From: Litoribacter ruber
Lineage (GTDB): Bacteria; Bacteroidota; Bacteroidia; Cytophagales; Cyclobacteriaceae
Length of the DNA: 57,741 nt
Assembly: GCF_018500185.1 (NCBI RefSeq)
Contig: NZ_JAHBGI010000013.1
Location: 1 to 57,741 of the forward strand
Reading direction: 5' to 3'
Part shown: positions 34,854 to 45,324 of the stretch, in pieces
Numbering within the stretch: position 1 is the first letter of the stretch
How the letters are laid out: the number at the start of each line of letters is the position of its first letter
Notes under the pieces: generated by a model
What the model saw: only the letters and a program-made list of their open reading frames with translations
What the model was told of the DNA's origin: nothing
Database searches by the model: none
Position numbers and translations under genes: made by a program

Positions 34854-35560
34854 TATGGTATATGCTGGAGCAGCAGTCTTTTGCTGATTGGGATTAGGCT
34901 TTCGTCTAGGGGTACCTGATGCCTGGAGTGGATTCGCCAGGTGGCAGGGTTGGGCAGTTCCTGATAGGTTCTGGCCAAGTCAAGCTTGATTTGTTCAATG
35001 GTATTGACCAGACTCCTATTGACGCGCTTTACGAACTTCAACAAAATTGATCTGAATTTATCCATGCTATACTGGAACAGGCTGACCTCATAGCGGTAAA
35101 TATAAATTTGGCTATCCTTTTCCTGAGTCAGCAACACATATCCTTCCCTTTGATAAATGGGTGTGAGTCCCACAGACTCGATTTCCAGATGCTGCTCGAT
35201 AAAATTATAAATATCTTTCCCGCTTTCGATATGAGATTTGAGCTTTGGGATGGCAAACTCAATTATTTGCTCAAGTTCCTGCATCATTTCCCCATCTTCT
35301 ACTAATTTTTCGTAATTGAGCTTTAATTTGGAAATATCCGTACCTGTGAGCTTTTTGGGAAAAGCATTGTTGAGGTTGGATTTTTGTTTTTGAAAAGCTG
35401 AAAGGGTCTGATGCTGCTTGATCAAATCTCCCAAAACCGGATAAAGCTTGACATGGTCAAATTCTTTTTTGGCATGTTGCAGGTAGGCGAGCAGCAGGTA
35501 TTTTTTGTACTCAAAATCAACCAGCCCTTCGGCAAACCAATTGTCTGACAAAGTTTTCAT
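34853..35560 (-). CDS. Conserved hypothetical protein
   Basis: The 235-aa protein appears soluble and mostly helical. Its N-terminus is WFAEGLVDFEYKKYLLLAYLQ. The middle, with VGLTPIYQREGYVLLTQ and IYIYRYEVSLFQYSMDKFRS, is probably beta-rich. I recognise it as a type seen near groES in Bacteroidota, but no function is known to me. It is transcribed divergently from groES, so its promoter shares the 35561-35761 gap with the groESL control region. The minus-strand start ATG at 35560 is the first in frame. Confidence 0.72.
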   Translation of the reverse strand: MKTLSDNWFAEGLVDFEYKKYLLLAYLQHAKKEFDHVKLYPVLGDLIKQHQTLSAFQKQKSNLNNAFPKKLTGTDISKLKLNYEKLVEDGEMMQELEQIIEFAIPKLKSHIESGKDIYNFIEQHLEIESVGLTPIYQREGYVLLTQEKDSQIYIYRYEVSLFQYSMDKFRSILLKFVKRVNRSLVNTIEQIKLDLARTYQELPNPATWRIHSRHQVPLDESLIPISKRLLLQHIP

Positions 35561-35588
35561 AGGCTAACATTTTTAAAAATTTACAAAA

Positions 35589-35692
35589 AAACTGACAGTT
35601 TATCGCACTGTCCCCTAGAAAAATTGACAGTAATAATGCCAATTAATTTTGCTTCTGACATGGCTGCTGGGCAAAGAAGGACTTTATGTCAG
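35589..35692 (+). promoter_or_regulatory. Phased TGACA half-sites upstream of groES
   Basis: Half-sites with the core TGACA/TGTC are at 35593 (within AAACTGACAGTTT), 35609 (ACTGTCCC, reverse), 35625 (TTGACAGT), 35656 (CTGACAT) and 35687 (ATGTCAG, reverse). Successive starts differ by 16, 16, 31 and 31 bp, that is, about 1.5 or 3 helical turns. The last pair is a perfect CTGACAT...ATGTCAG inverted repeat. This arrangement suggests cooperative binding of a regulator ahead of the promoter at 35704. Confidence 0.6.
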
Positions 35693-35703
35693 TATTTAGG
35701 CCA

Positions 35704-35719
35704 TGGCACATAAAATGCA
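35704..35719 (+). promoter_or_regulatory. Sigma-54-type promoter of groESL
   Basis: TGGCACATAAAATGCA matches the consensus TGGCACrnnnnTTGCw except for one base (A for the first T of TTGC). GG and GC are spaced exactly as required. The expected transcript start near 35730 leaves a leader of about 32 nt before the groES ATG. No CIRCE (TTAGCACTC inverted repeat) is present. Confidence 0.6.
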
Positions 35720-35761
35720 ATGAGAGGGATAAAAGAAACTAACCTTTAAAAATTAATAACT

Positions 35762-36040
35762 ATGTCAAAAGTGAACATCAGACCACTTGCGGACAGAGTT
35801 CTGGTAGAACCTGCTGCTGCTGAAGAGAAAACTGCATCTGGACTTTACATCCCGGACACTGCGAAAGAGAAGCCACAAAAAGGCACCGTAGTAGCAGTTG
35901 GAAACGGCAAAAAAGATGAACCATTGACTGTACAAGTTGGCGACACCGTGCTTTACGGAAAATATGCCGGCACCGAGCTATCTGTAGACGGTAGCGATTA
36001 TTTGATCATGAGAGAAGCGGACATCTTCGCTATTCTTTAA
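35762..36040 (+). CDS. groES: Co-chaperonin GroES
   Basis: The 92-aa cap protein of the GroEL chamber starts [27 protein letters not shown]. It contains the mobile-loop sequence KTASGLYIP and the GKYAGTE region near residue 68. Length is exactly that of the family. The gene is first in the groESL transcript, 54 bp before groEL. The upstream region contains a sigma-54-like promoter and TGACA half-sites. No Shine-Dalgarno is visible; the leader is A-rich. Confidence 0.97.
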   Translation: MSKVNIRPLADRVLVEPAAAEEKTASGLYIPDTAKEKPQKGTVVAVGNGKKDEPLTVQVGDTVLYGKYAGTELSVDGSDYLIMREADIFAIL

Positions 36041-36079
36041 TCAATCTCATTACCCTCAAAAACAAGTTCGAAAACTTAA

Positions 36080-37726
<1,647 letters not shown>

Positions 37727-37747
37727 TACCAACTTTCTCAATATTAG

Positions 37748-37783
37748 AGCGAGGATATCAGCAGGTATCCTCGCTTTTTTTTA
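37748..37783 (+). terminator. Terminator after groEL
   Basis: AGCGAGGATA and TATCCTCGCT pair over 10 bp with an 8-nt loop, then eight T residues. Confidence 0.95.
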
Positions 37784-37921
37784 TACACTTTTTTGGCTTC
37801 TGCAACATGTGTACATTTCTAAGTAGAATTTAATATGATATTTTTTTTATAATAAATTTATAATTGTAACTTACCTGCTACTGGTGATAAAACTATAGAC
37901 CAACTAAGCTTAAAACGATTG

Positions 37922-38296
37922 ATGTATTCATTTGATTCAATTGTATTAATTGACGACGACCCCATTAATAACCTGATTAACAAAAGGTTGATTAGTAAAT
38001 TGGACATTAGTCCGAGGGTGGCCGAATACCTGGAAGCCGAGAAGGCTTTGGGTTGCATACAATCTTTGCACAAGGAAGAAAGGCTTCTCATTCTTTTGGA
38101 CATCAACATGCCCGTAATGAACGGCTGGGACTTTTTGAGCCAGTATTTGGATTCGTGCAACTGCAGAAAGGACAAAATCGTAATGCTTTCCAGTTCCATT
38201 GATTTTCAGGACAGGCAAAAAGCTGAGGAATATGACTGTGTAAGTGGGTTTATAGAAAAACCGCTAACACCTGAAAAACTAAAAAAGCTTCTTTAA
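37922..38296 (+). CDS. Single-domain response regulator
   Basis: From the ATG at 37922 the protein is 124 aa and is only a receiver domain: the acidic pocket DDDP at residues 11-14, phospho-acceptor Asp60 in LLDINMPVMNG, Ser-rich SSS at the switch position, and Lys of EKPLT near the end. It has no output domain, so it acts by binding a partner, as CheY does. Its stop (38294-38296) directly abuts the ATG of corA (38297), a very tight coupling that points to a shared transcript. No kinase gene adjoins it; a hybrid kinase lies about 5 kb away. Confidence 0.9.
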   Translation: MYSFDSIVLIDDDPINNLINKRLISKLDISPRVAEYLEAEKALGCIQSLHKEERLLILLDINMPVMNGWDFLSQYLDSCNCRKDKIVMLSSSIDFQDRQKAEEYDCVSGFIEKPLTPEKLKKLL

Positions 38297-39307
38297 ATGA
38301 ATATGGAGGCTCAAATAGAATCAATAAGCTCCCCTATGGAGCTTTATTTGTTTGGAGAAAATTTTTTCGAGAAACACCTTCTCACCAGTGCCGGGCAATT
38401 AACCGAACTCCTGAAAGGCCCCCACAAAATATGGCTTAACATTTCCGGCCTAGGCGATCATAAGCTGATATCTGAACTTGGCAATCTTTTAAACATCCAC
38501 TCCCTTACCATTGAGGACATCATGGACACGGGACAGCGGCCAAAATTTGAGGAATTTGATGATTTTGTTTTCGTCAGTACCAAAATGATTTACACCAAAC
38601 GAGCTTTGGAAGAGCTGGAAATTGAGCAAATCAGCCTTTTGATAGGCCCCAATTATGTGATCACTTTTCAGGAAAACCACAAGGATGTGTTTGACCCTAT
38701 CAGGACCAGATTAGAAAACCCAACCGGCCGGATGAGGAAATTAGGTTCCGATTATTTTGCCTACACCCTGATCAACGCCATCACCGACCATTATTACAAG
38801 GTAATGGAAATGGTAAGTGAAGCCAATGAAGATTTAGAGGATCAAATCATAAAGGCAAGGAAAAAAGTGAAACTGGAGGATTTATACATCCACCGAAAAA
38901 CTCTCCAGGAGATCCGAAAGAACACCTGGCCCATGCGGGAAATCATTTCTGATTGGAAAAAATCAGACCACCCGGTCCTTAATGAAAAGAACCAGATCTA
39001 TCTCAACGACACCTATGAACACACCATCGAGATTCTAGAAAATCTGGAATTGCAAAGGGAAACCATCACTACGCTCGTGGAAATATACATGACGCAGCTG
39101 AGTATCAAGCAAAATGAGGTGATGAAAACGCTGACAATTATAGCCACCATTTTCATCCCTCTTACCTTCATTGCTGGTGTATACGGTATGAACTTTACCC
39201 ACATGCCGGAACTGGAATGGGAATACAGTTATTTAATTGTATGGGTGTTTTTCATCCTCAGCGCTGGGCTGATGTTGTATTATTTCAAAAAGAAAAACTG
39301 GTTTTGA
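38297..39307 (+). CDS. corA: Magnesium/cobalt transporter CorA
   Basis: The 336-aa protein has the large cytosolic N-terminal domain and, at the C-terminus, two transmembrane helices. The first ends in the signature YGMNF, and a short periplasmic loop follows (MPELEW). The GMN motif selects hydrated Mg2+. The start ATG abuts the stop of the preceding single-domain regulator. The downstream amidohydrolase is convergent, only 6 bp away, and no terminator is visible between them. Confidence 0.95.
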   Translation: MNMEAQIESISSPMELYLFGENFFEKHLLTSAGQLTELLKGPHKIWLNISGLGDHKLISELGNLLNIHSLTIEDIMDTGQRPKFEEFDDFVFVSTKMIYTKRALEELEIEQISLLIGPNYVITFQENHKDVFDPIRTRLENPTGRMRKLGSDYFAYTLINAITDHYYKVMEMVSEANEDLEDQIIKARKKVKLEDLYIHRKTLQEIRKNTWPMREIISDWKKSDHPVLNEKNQIYLNDTYEHTIEILENLELQRETITTLVEIYMTQLSIKQNEVMKTLTIIATIFIPLTFIAGVYGMNFTHMPELEWEYSYLIVWVFFILSAGLMLYYFKKKNWF

Positions 39308-39313
39308 CTTCAG

Positions 39314-40606
39314 TTACTCCTTTCCGTTTTTGAAAACCTCCCCGCCTTTCATCACAAATACTACATTCTCCATCACTGCTATATCCTGCTCGGGATCCCC
39401 CTCCACGGCTATGATATCGGCAAGCATTCCCTCTTCCAGTACACCCATTTTATCTTCCTCTCCCAATAGTTCAGCTGCCCTCAAGGTAGCTGACTGAATG
39501 GCCTCTAGGTTGGGCATCCCCACTTCAGTCATATAGATAAATTCTCTGTAATTTTCGCCATGAGGAAATACCCCCGCATCGGTCCCAAAAGCCACTTTTA
39601 CTCCTTTTTTATAGGCTTTTTCAAAAGTGCCCTGTATCTGGGGGCCAATAGCTTCTGCTTTGGCCTTTACGGCCGGATGATAGTACCCCGGGATTTTGGC
39701 ATATTCGGCCACGGACATGCCCGCGGTGATGGTAGCAACATACCAGGTCCCGTTTTCTTTCATCATTTCCATAGTTTTTTCCGTCATCATCGTGCCGTGT
39801 TCTATGGAATGGATTCCTCCCTCCACGGCACGCTGCATGCCTTCATCCCCATGGGCATGTGCGGCTACATGGATTCCAAAATCCTTGGCTGTCTGGATTA
39901 CGGCGTTTATTTCATCTTGCTGAAACTGGGGTGCTGAACCATCCCGGGCCACGCTTAGCACCCCACCCGTAGCTGTGATTTTGATTAGATCGGCTCCTCG
40001 TTTTACTTGATGGCGAACAGCTTTTCTGGCGTCTGACTCTCCATTGATTACTCCAACTTCTGGCCCCGGATCCCCCATCAGTGATCCTTTCATGCCATTA
40101 GTTGGATCGGCATGCCCTCCAGTGGGAGCGATTGATTTGCCGGAAGTGTATATTCTGGGACCTTTTATTTTGTTGGCATTGATAGCGTTTCGAAGGGAAA
40201 TATTCACCCCAGAGCCTCCCAGGTCCCTAACGGTTGTAAATCCAGCCATAAGAGTTCGCTCCGCATATACCGCAGCATTGAAAGCTATATCCGCCTCGTT
40301 GTTGGTAAACCTTTCTATGTACTGTGAAGGACCGGTCTCGCTTTCCATGTGCACATGCATATCCATCAAGCCGGGCATCACGGTATACTCCGTTAGGTTG
40401 ATTACTTTATCCTCCTCCCCACCCGAATGGTACCCGCTGGTGATGGAAATAATCTTGTCATCCTCCACCAGGATGGTTCTCTCCTGGAGCATACTATTGT
40501 TTCTCACATCCACCACTTTGCCGGCGTGTATGTAAGTTTTTTGGGCAAATGTTCCTACCTGAAACAGGGCTAGACCTGCTATTGTCAACAGTAATTTTCT
40601 TTTCAT
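39314..40606 (-). CDS. Secreted amidohydrolase family metal-dependent hydrolase
   Basis: The 430-aa protein has a signal peptide (about residues 1-21, ending TFAQ). Metal-binding motifs of the amidohydrolase superfamily follow: MDMHVHM (HxH), Lys in LIKITATGG, AAHAHG, SIEHGT, and Asp in FGTDAGVFPHG. They match the Xaa-Pro dipeptidase/imidazolonepropionase-like branch with a two-metal centre. It is probably a periplasmic enzyme acting on an amide or cyclic ester; the substrate is unknown. It is transcribed against corA. Length agrees with the family. Confidence 0.88.
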   Translation of the reverse strand: MKRKLLLTIAGLALFQVGTFAQKTYIHAGKVVDVRNNSMLQERTILVEDDKIISITSGYHSGGEEDKVINLTEYTVMPGLMDMHVHMESETGPSQYIERFTNNEADIAFNAAVYAERTLMAGFTTVRDLGGSGVNISLRNAINANKIKGPRIYTSGKSIAPTGGHADPTNGMKGSLMGDPGPEVGVINGESDARKAVRHQVKRGADLIKITATGGVLSVARDGSAPQFQQDEINAVIQTAKDFGIHVAAHAHGDEGMQRAVEGGIHSIEHGTMMTEKTMEMMKENGTWYVATITAGMSVAEYAKIPGYYHPAVKAKAEAIGPQIQGTFEKAYKKGVKVAFGTDAGVFPHGENYREFIYMTEVGMPNLEAIQSATLRAAELLGEEDKMGVLEEGMLADIIAVEGDPEQDIAVMENVVFVMKGGEVFKNGKE

Positions 40607-40791
40607 ATTTAATTAGTTGTATGGCTTTTATTCAAATCATAAATATGAATATAGAAATTTTTCATTGAATTTTGTAGAAAAAGATAGTAAGGGAAAAATG
40701 ATGTGCCGGTTATCAAATGAGTAAAATTAAACTCTTTGTAGATACATCAGTTGTTATTACAGACCCCTAAACTTAACTACTTTTCCCTTTC

Positions 40792-41871
40792 ATGGACCAA
40801 CATTCAAGATTCAACAACAAAATTTTATCAGCAGCCATAATCGTTTTATTTTTAATCGGGTTGTTTTGGCTTATTGGTTATGCCATCCAGTTTTTCCTTT
40901 TAATTTTTACGGCCATATTGATGGCTGTCATGCTTCGGGCAGGGACAAATTTCCTCAAGAGAAAATTCAATCTTCCTGATTGGGCCGGCCTTACTATTAG
41001 CCTATTTACCTTCCTTATTGTCTTGGGTGGTATCTTTACTTTGATCATTCCAACGGTGGCCAACCAAGCGGCAGAGGTACGTGAACAACTTCCTGAAGCT
41101 TGGTCAAATATTGAATCCACTATAAAGGAAACTGAGTTGGGAAAAACTTTATTTGAAAGAGTAGAGGAAAACAAGGATGACCTTATTCCTGAAGATGAAA
41201 AACTCATGCAATATGCCAGAAGCTTTTTTGCGGGGACTTTTGGGGTTATTGGTGATTTGCTGGTCATATTTATTATGGGGATCTTTTTTGCTGCAAGCCC
41301 CCAGCTATATGTCCAGGGCGTGGTAGTGTTGGCTGCCCCACGATTTCGAAGGCGGCTGGAAGATGTGCTGAACCAAGTTTATCTCGCGCTGAAGGCGTGG
41401 CTTCTAGGCAAGTTTATCGCCATGCTGTTTATAGGTATTGCCACAGCAATTGGATTGATGTTATTTGGGGTACCAGCCCCCTTTGCTCTGGGCTTTTTAG
41501 CCTTTCTTATGGATTTTATTCCAAACATAGGTCCTATCCTAGCCTCTATACCAGCCGTTTTGCTTGCATTTCTGGTAAGCCCGATGACAGCCCTTTGGGT
41601 GGGCATCTTCTTCTTGGTCATTCAGCAATTTGAAAGCTATGTCTTAGTGCCATACATCTATAAAAAGACGGTATCCATTTCTCCTGTCATCACCCTTGCA
41701 TCTCTGATCCTTCTTGGCATCCTAGCTGGTCCTCTCGGGGTAATCATGGCCACTCCACTGGTAGCGGTGATACAGGTCATGTTGAGAGAGCTCTACATCA
41801 AGGACTACCTTGAAAAGGATCTGGATGAAAAGGATGATAACAGTTTTGAGAAAAGGATGGAAGATGTCTAA
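40792..41871 (+). CDS. AI-2E family (PerM-type) transporter
   Basis: The 359-aa protein has about 7-8 hydrophobic segments, with an N-terminal pair (residues 11-40), the polar loop EQLPEAWSNIESTIKE, and the conserved FGVPAPFALGFLAFLMDFIPNIGPIL region. This is typical of the AI-2E transporter/PerM family; some members move autoinducer or solutes such as sodium, but direction and substrate are unknown here. A weak -7-like TACTTTTC lies about 10 bp before the start. Its stop codon overlaps the stop codon of the next, convergent gene by three bases. Confidence 0.9.
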   Translation: MDQHSRFNNKILSAAIIVLFLIGLFWLIGYAIQFFLLIFTAILMAVMLRAGTNFLKRKFNLPDWAGLTISLFTFLIVLGGIFTLIIPTVANQAAEVREQLPEAWSNIESTIKETELGKTLFERVEENKDDLIPEDEKLMQYARSFFAGTFGVIGDLLVIFIMGIFFAASPQLYVQGVVVLAAPRFRRRLEDVLNQVYLALKAWLLGKFIAMLFIGIATAIGLMLFGVPAPFALGFLAFLMDFIPNIGPILASIPAVLLAFLVSPMTALWVGIFFLVIQQFESYVLVPYIYKKTVSISPVITLASLILLGILAGPLGVIMATPLVAVIQVMLRELYIKDYLEKDLDEKDDNSFEKRMEDV

Positions 41872-42233
41872 TTTCTAGTCTTCACGATCAAAAAGCTTCC
41901 ATCCTCAAGGTCTAAATAACCAAAATCATAGCAGAACTTATACAGGTTGTTCTTTTTATTAGCGTAGGTGTGGGTATGGTATTTAAAATGGAAGCCGTCG
42001 ACTAGTAATTTGTCACGACTGACTCTGCAGGTTTCCCGCTCTGAAAGAATTTCCTCCAGAATATGCCTGTTTTTCTTGAGGGCATAATTGATGTTTCTAA
42101 TACTGTTGTTGGTCACCGACTTGAGTTGGTTGTTGTAATGGTTGCGACAATAATCATCACAGAATTTTTTGTCAGCCCTTCCTTTCAGGGCTTTGTGACA
42201 GCTTACGCAGGTTTTGGTGTTGGTATCTATCAT
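41868..42233 (-). CDS. Small zinc-ribbon protein
   Basis: From the ATG at 42233 (MIDTNTKTCVSCHKALKGR) this gives 121 aa. An N-terminal zinc ribbon shows CVSC followed by CDDYCRN (pattern CxxC...CxxxC), like the DUF2116-type zinc ribbons. The middle helical part is basic and the tail mixed. It may bind nucleic acid, but that is inference. It ends against the AI-2E gene with a 4-bp overlap of the terminal codons. The longer in-frame start at 42293 adds an unlikely hydrophobic segment. Confidence 0.7.
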   Translation of the reverse strand: MIDTNTKTCVSCHKALKGRADKKFCDDYCRNHYNNQLKSVTNNSIRNINYALKKNRHILEEILSERETCRVSRDKLLVDGFHFKYHTHTYANKKNNLYKFCYDFGYLDLEDGSFLIVKTRN

Positions 42234-42420
42234 AAAAAATGGGTTATAGTTGAAAAAACAACTGAATATAGCAAGTAAATTACAGTAACGCAAACGTTTA
42301 CAACCGTTTACAAACAGATTTAAGCAATTTTTACCCGCCTAAGCTGCGAGAATCTTCCAAACTTTGTCACAAGCCTCTCGGGGTGATAAATCAATTTCAA
42401 ACTTTTTATCATTTATAACC

Positions 42421-42756
42421 ATGAACAGTGTAAAACTAATCGGAAGACTGGGATCAAAACCAGATGTGAAAACATTCGAAAACAACAGAAAGATGGTCAG
42501 GTTAAATCTGGCCACCAATGAAAGCTACAAAACCGCCAAAGGCGAATTTGCCACAGAAACCAATTGGCACAACGTGGTGGCATGGGGAAAGCAGGCAGAA
42601 TACTTGGAAGAAAAAGCTGATAAAGGAAGTGAAATAAGTGTGGAAGGCAAACTGGTGACCCGGACCTATAACGATAAGGACGGGGCCAAAAAGTGGATTA
42701 CCGAGGTGGTGGCAAATGAGGTATCCATAGTGGAGAAAAAAGAGGCATCCGTTTGA
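42421..42756 (+). CDS. ssb: Short single-stranded DNA-binding protein
   Basis: From the ATG at 42421 the protein is 111 aa. The OB-fold is clear: MNSVKLIGRLGSKPDVK, NLATNESYKT, TNWHNVVAWGKQAE and ISVEGKLVTRTYNDKDG. The Trp positions fit known SSBs. The C-terminus stops at VEKKEASV and lacks the flexible linker and acidic DDDIPF-type tip that binds partner proteins, so this is probably a secondary SSB and not the main replication one. A terminator follows at 42764. Confidence 0.9.
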   Translation: MNSVKLIGRLGSKPDVKTFENNRKMVRLNLATNESYKTAKGEFATETNWHNVVAWGKQAEYLEEKADKGSEISVEGKLVTRTYNDKDGAKKWITEVVANEVSIVEKKEASV

Positions 42757-42763
42757 TTTTCCT

Positions 42764-42800
42764 TCCGGTCAGGGCTTGGAGTCCTGACCGGATTTATTTT
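42764..42800 (+). terminator. Terminator after ssb
   Basis: TCCGGTCAGG and CCTGACCGGA form a perfect 10-bp stem with a 9-nt loop, followed by TTTATTTT. Confidence 0.9.
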
Positions 42801-42980
42801 AAATCCCCCTGAATAAGGGCAATTCATTTTATGATTAAAGGTATAATTTAAAATAATTCTCTATTTTGTAGAAATTTTATAGTTGGTTTTTGGGCCCATA
42901 CAAGAGTATTTCGCTGTATCTACATATTTATGCAGTCAAAACGATAAACTTGTAATGCCAAATGCAAAAATAAGTGAGTT

Positions 42981-45308
42981 ATGAAAAAGTCGGTTTTAGT
43001 GGGATTTCAAATGCTGATGTTAATTCCATTGCTTTCCTTCAGTGTCAGATACCAGGACATCCAGATTTCTTCCCCTTCAACCGAAAAAATCGACAGTCTT
43101 AATAAATGGTCAACTGAGCATATTGAAAGCGACATCAAAGAGGCTTTGGAAAATTCAGAGCTGGCCTATGAGCAGTCAAAAAAATTAAGCTATGAATACG
43201 GCCAAACAGAAAGTCTAATCAACTTGGGCTGGATACACTACCGACAGGACAATTATGGAAAGGCGTTGGAGTATGCGCTGGAAGCACACGAGAAGACAAA
43301 TTTGCTCAACCACCCCAAATTAAGCGTCCGCTCAGCTTTTAATATCGGGGCCATTTACAGTGATGGTAGCAAGGATCATCAGGCAGCATTGAAATATATG
43401 AAGGAGGCCTATGAAGAAAGTGTCGTAATTGGAGACAGTCTATTAATTGTGAGGTCTTTAAACAATATGGCTTATCTCCATTATATGAACAAGGAATATG
43501 ACAGTGCATTATATACCCTTAACAAGGTAGAGAACTTTACCCAGATTGATTACCACAAAGGATTTGCTTACAGGACTTACGGGGATATATATTTAGCCAA
43601 AGGGGATTTTACCTTGGCCCAAAGTTATTTTGAAAAGGCATATGCCTTTTTACAAAACCCCAATTCCAAATCGTCATGGGCATCCGTGATGGTTAGATTG
43701 GGAAAAATCCATCTACGGAATGGCAATTACATAAAGGCTAAGGAATATTTTCGTGAAGGCTTGGAGTTAAGTTTGGAAAACGAGTTTAAGGATCACATTG
43801 TTACTCTTTACAACTACATGGCAGATATTGAGGCGCGTTTGGGTGACTGGCAACAAGCCTATCGATACCGGTCTCTATATGCAGCGTGGTCCGATTCCTT
43901 ATCCAGCCAAGTCAACTCCAGGAATATGGGAAGGCTGGAGGCCAAATTCGATTTTGACCAAAAGCTGAAGGAAATCAATCATGAGGCTTTGACTAATGAG
44001 CTCATGGCACAGGAGCAGCTTAACCAGCAGATTTTTAAACGGAATGTATTCATTTTGCTATTCGTCACAGTGCTCATTCTGTTGATCATTATTGGATTCA
44101 GCATGAAGAGAGTCAGGAAGGCCAAAGCAATTGCGGAAAAGGCAAACAAAGCGAAATCGGATTTCATTTCCGTGATGAGTCATGAAATTCGCACTCCACT
44201 GAATGGCGTAATTGGCTTTTCCGAATTGCTTTCCGGCACACCGCTCAATCCTGAACAGAAGCAGTATGTGGGTTTGATTAACCAGTCTGCAAGCTCTCTG
44301 ATAGGAATAATCAACGACATTTTGGATTTCTCCAAAATAGAAGCTGGCAAAATGGAACTGGAAATTCAGCCTGTGGATTTGAAGAAACTTGGGGCGGTAA
44401 GCAAGGATTTGATCGCCTATCAGGCATATCAGAAAAACATTACCCTGAAATACAGTTTCGATTCCAATATTGACAGCTTGGTTTTAGCGGACGAATTGAG
44501 AATCAAACAAGTGCTGATCAATTTATTGAGCAATGCTATTAAATTTACTGAGAAAGGGGAAATAGAGTTATCCATTCTGCAGCTTCGAAAAATCAATAAC
44601 CAGCGCGTAATCAGGATTTCGGTGAAGGACACAGGCTGCGGAATATCAAAAGAAAACCAAAGCAAGATCTTCGAGGCTTTCAGCCAGGAAGATACTTCTA
44701 CCACACGAAAATTTGGAGGTACGGGCCTTGGACTTACCATAAGCAATAAAATATTGGCACTTATGGGCTCCAAATTAAAACTTAAAAGCATCCTTGGAGA
44801 AGGCAGTAGGTTTTATTGCGATATTAATTTTGTTAGTGTGGATAGGGCTATCAAACAGAATCCCGACAGCATAACAGTTCAAAGTGATATTGAGGTGTCT
44901 GAATTGAATGTACTTGAGAGCCTGGATGTGAAAGTCCTGGTGGCGGAAGACAATCCGGTAAACATGATTTTGACCAAAAAGATCGTCAAAAAACTCTTGC
45001 CAAAAGTGAAAGTTTACGAAGCTCAAAATGGTAGAGAGGCAGTTGAAATTTTCAGCTCCCATCCTATCAACTTAGTGCTAATGGATATTCAAATGCCAGA
45101 GTTGAACGGCTATGAGGCAACTGGGGAAATAAGAAAGCTTCCCAACGGCGAAAACGTCCCTATCATCGCTTTGACAGCCTCAGCACTCAATAATGAAAGG
45201 GAGCGGTGCCTGGAAGCGGGATTGGATGACTGCACTACCAAACCCATCAATAAAAAGGCTCTAGAAAAACTGATCATTCAATTTTTGCTAGAGCCGATTA
45301 AGAGCTAA
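42981..45308 (+). CDS. TPR-containing hybrid sensor histidine kinase
   Basis: The 775-aa protein has a signal peptide, then a periplasmic TPR region (about residues 40-330), one transmembrane helix (about 355-375), HisKA with His401 in SHEIRTPLNG, the ATPase domain with NLLSNAIKFTEKG and GTGLGL, and a C-terminal receiver with Asp702. It is thus a phosphorelay sensor that reads a periplasmic signal by its TPRs and ends in its own receiver. A histidine phosphotransfer protein and output factor must act in trans. The single-domain regulator at 37922 is a possible but unproven partner. The signal it detects is unknown. Confidence 0.92.
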   Translation: MKKSVLVGFQMLMLIPLLSFSVRYQDIQISSPSTEKIDSLNKWSTEHIESDIKEALENSELAYEQSKKLSYEYGQTESLINLGWIHYRQDNYGKALEYALEAHEKTNLLNHPKLSVRSAFNIGAIYSDGSKDHQAALKYMKEAYEESVVIGDSLLIVRSLNNMAYLHYMNKEYDSALYTLNKVENFTQIDYHKGFAYRTYGDIYLAKGDFTLAQSYFEKAYAFLQNPNSKSSWASVMVRLGKIHLRNGNYIKAKEYFREGLELSLENEFKDHIVTLYNYMADIEARLGDWQQAYRYRSLYAAWSDSLSSQVNSRNMGRLEAKFDFDQKLKEINHEALTNELMAQEQLNQQIFKRNVFILLFVTVLILLIIIGFSMKRVRKAKAIAEKANKAKSDFISVMSHEIRTPLNGVIGFSELLSGTPLNPEQKQYVGLINQSASSLIGIINDILDFSKIEAGKMELEIQPVDLKKLGAVSKDLIAYQAYQKNITLKYSFDSNIDSLVLADELRIKQVLINLLSNAIKFTEKGEIELSILQLRKINNQRVIRISVKDTGCGISKENQSKIFEAFSQEDTSTTRKFGGTGLGLTISNKILALMGSKLKLKSILGEGSRFYCDINFVSVDRAIKQNPDSITVQSDIEVSELNVLESLDVKVLVAEDNPVNMILTKKIVKKLLPKVKVYEAQNGREAVEIFSSHPINLVLMDIQMPELNGYEATGEIRKLPNGENVPIIALTASALNNERERCLEAGLDDCTTKPINKKALEKLIIQFLLEPIKS

Positions 45309-45324
45309 TTAAATTTCTAGAATA

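Noticed and set aside
35561-35761. CIRCE operator before groES
   Set aside because: No TTAGCACTC-N9-GAGTGCTAA inverted repeat is present; the visible palindromes are TGACA/TGTCA-based.
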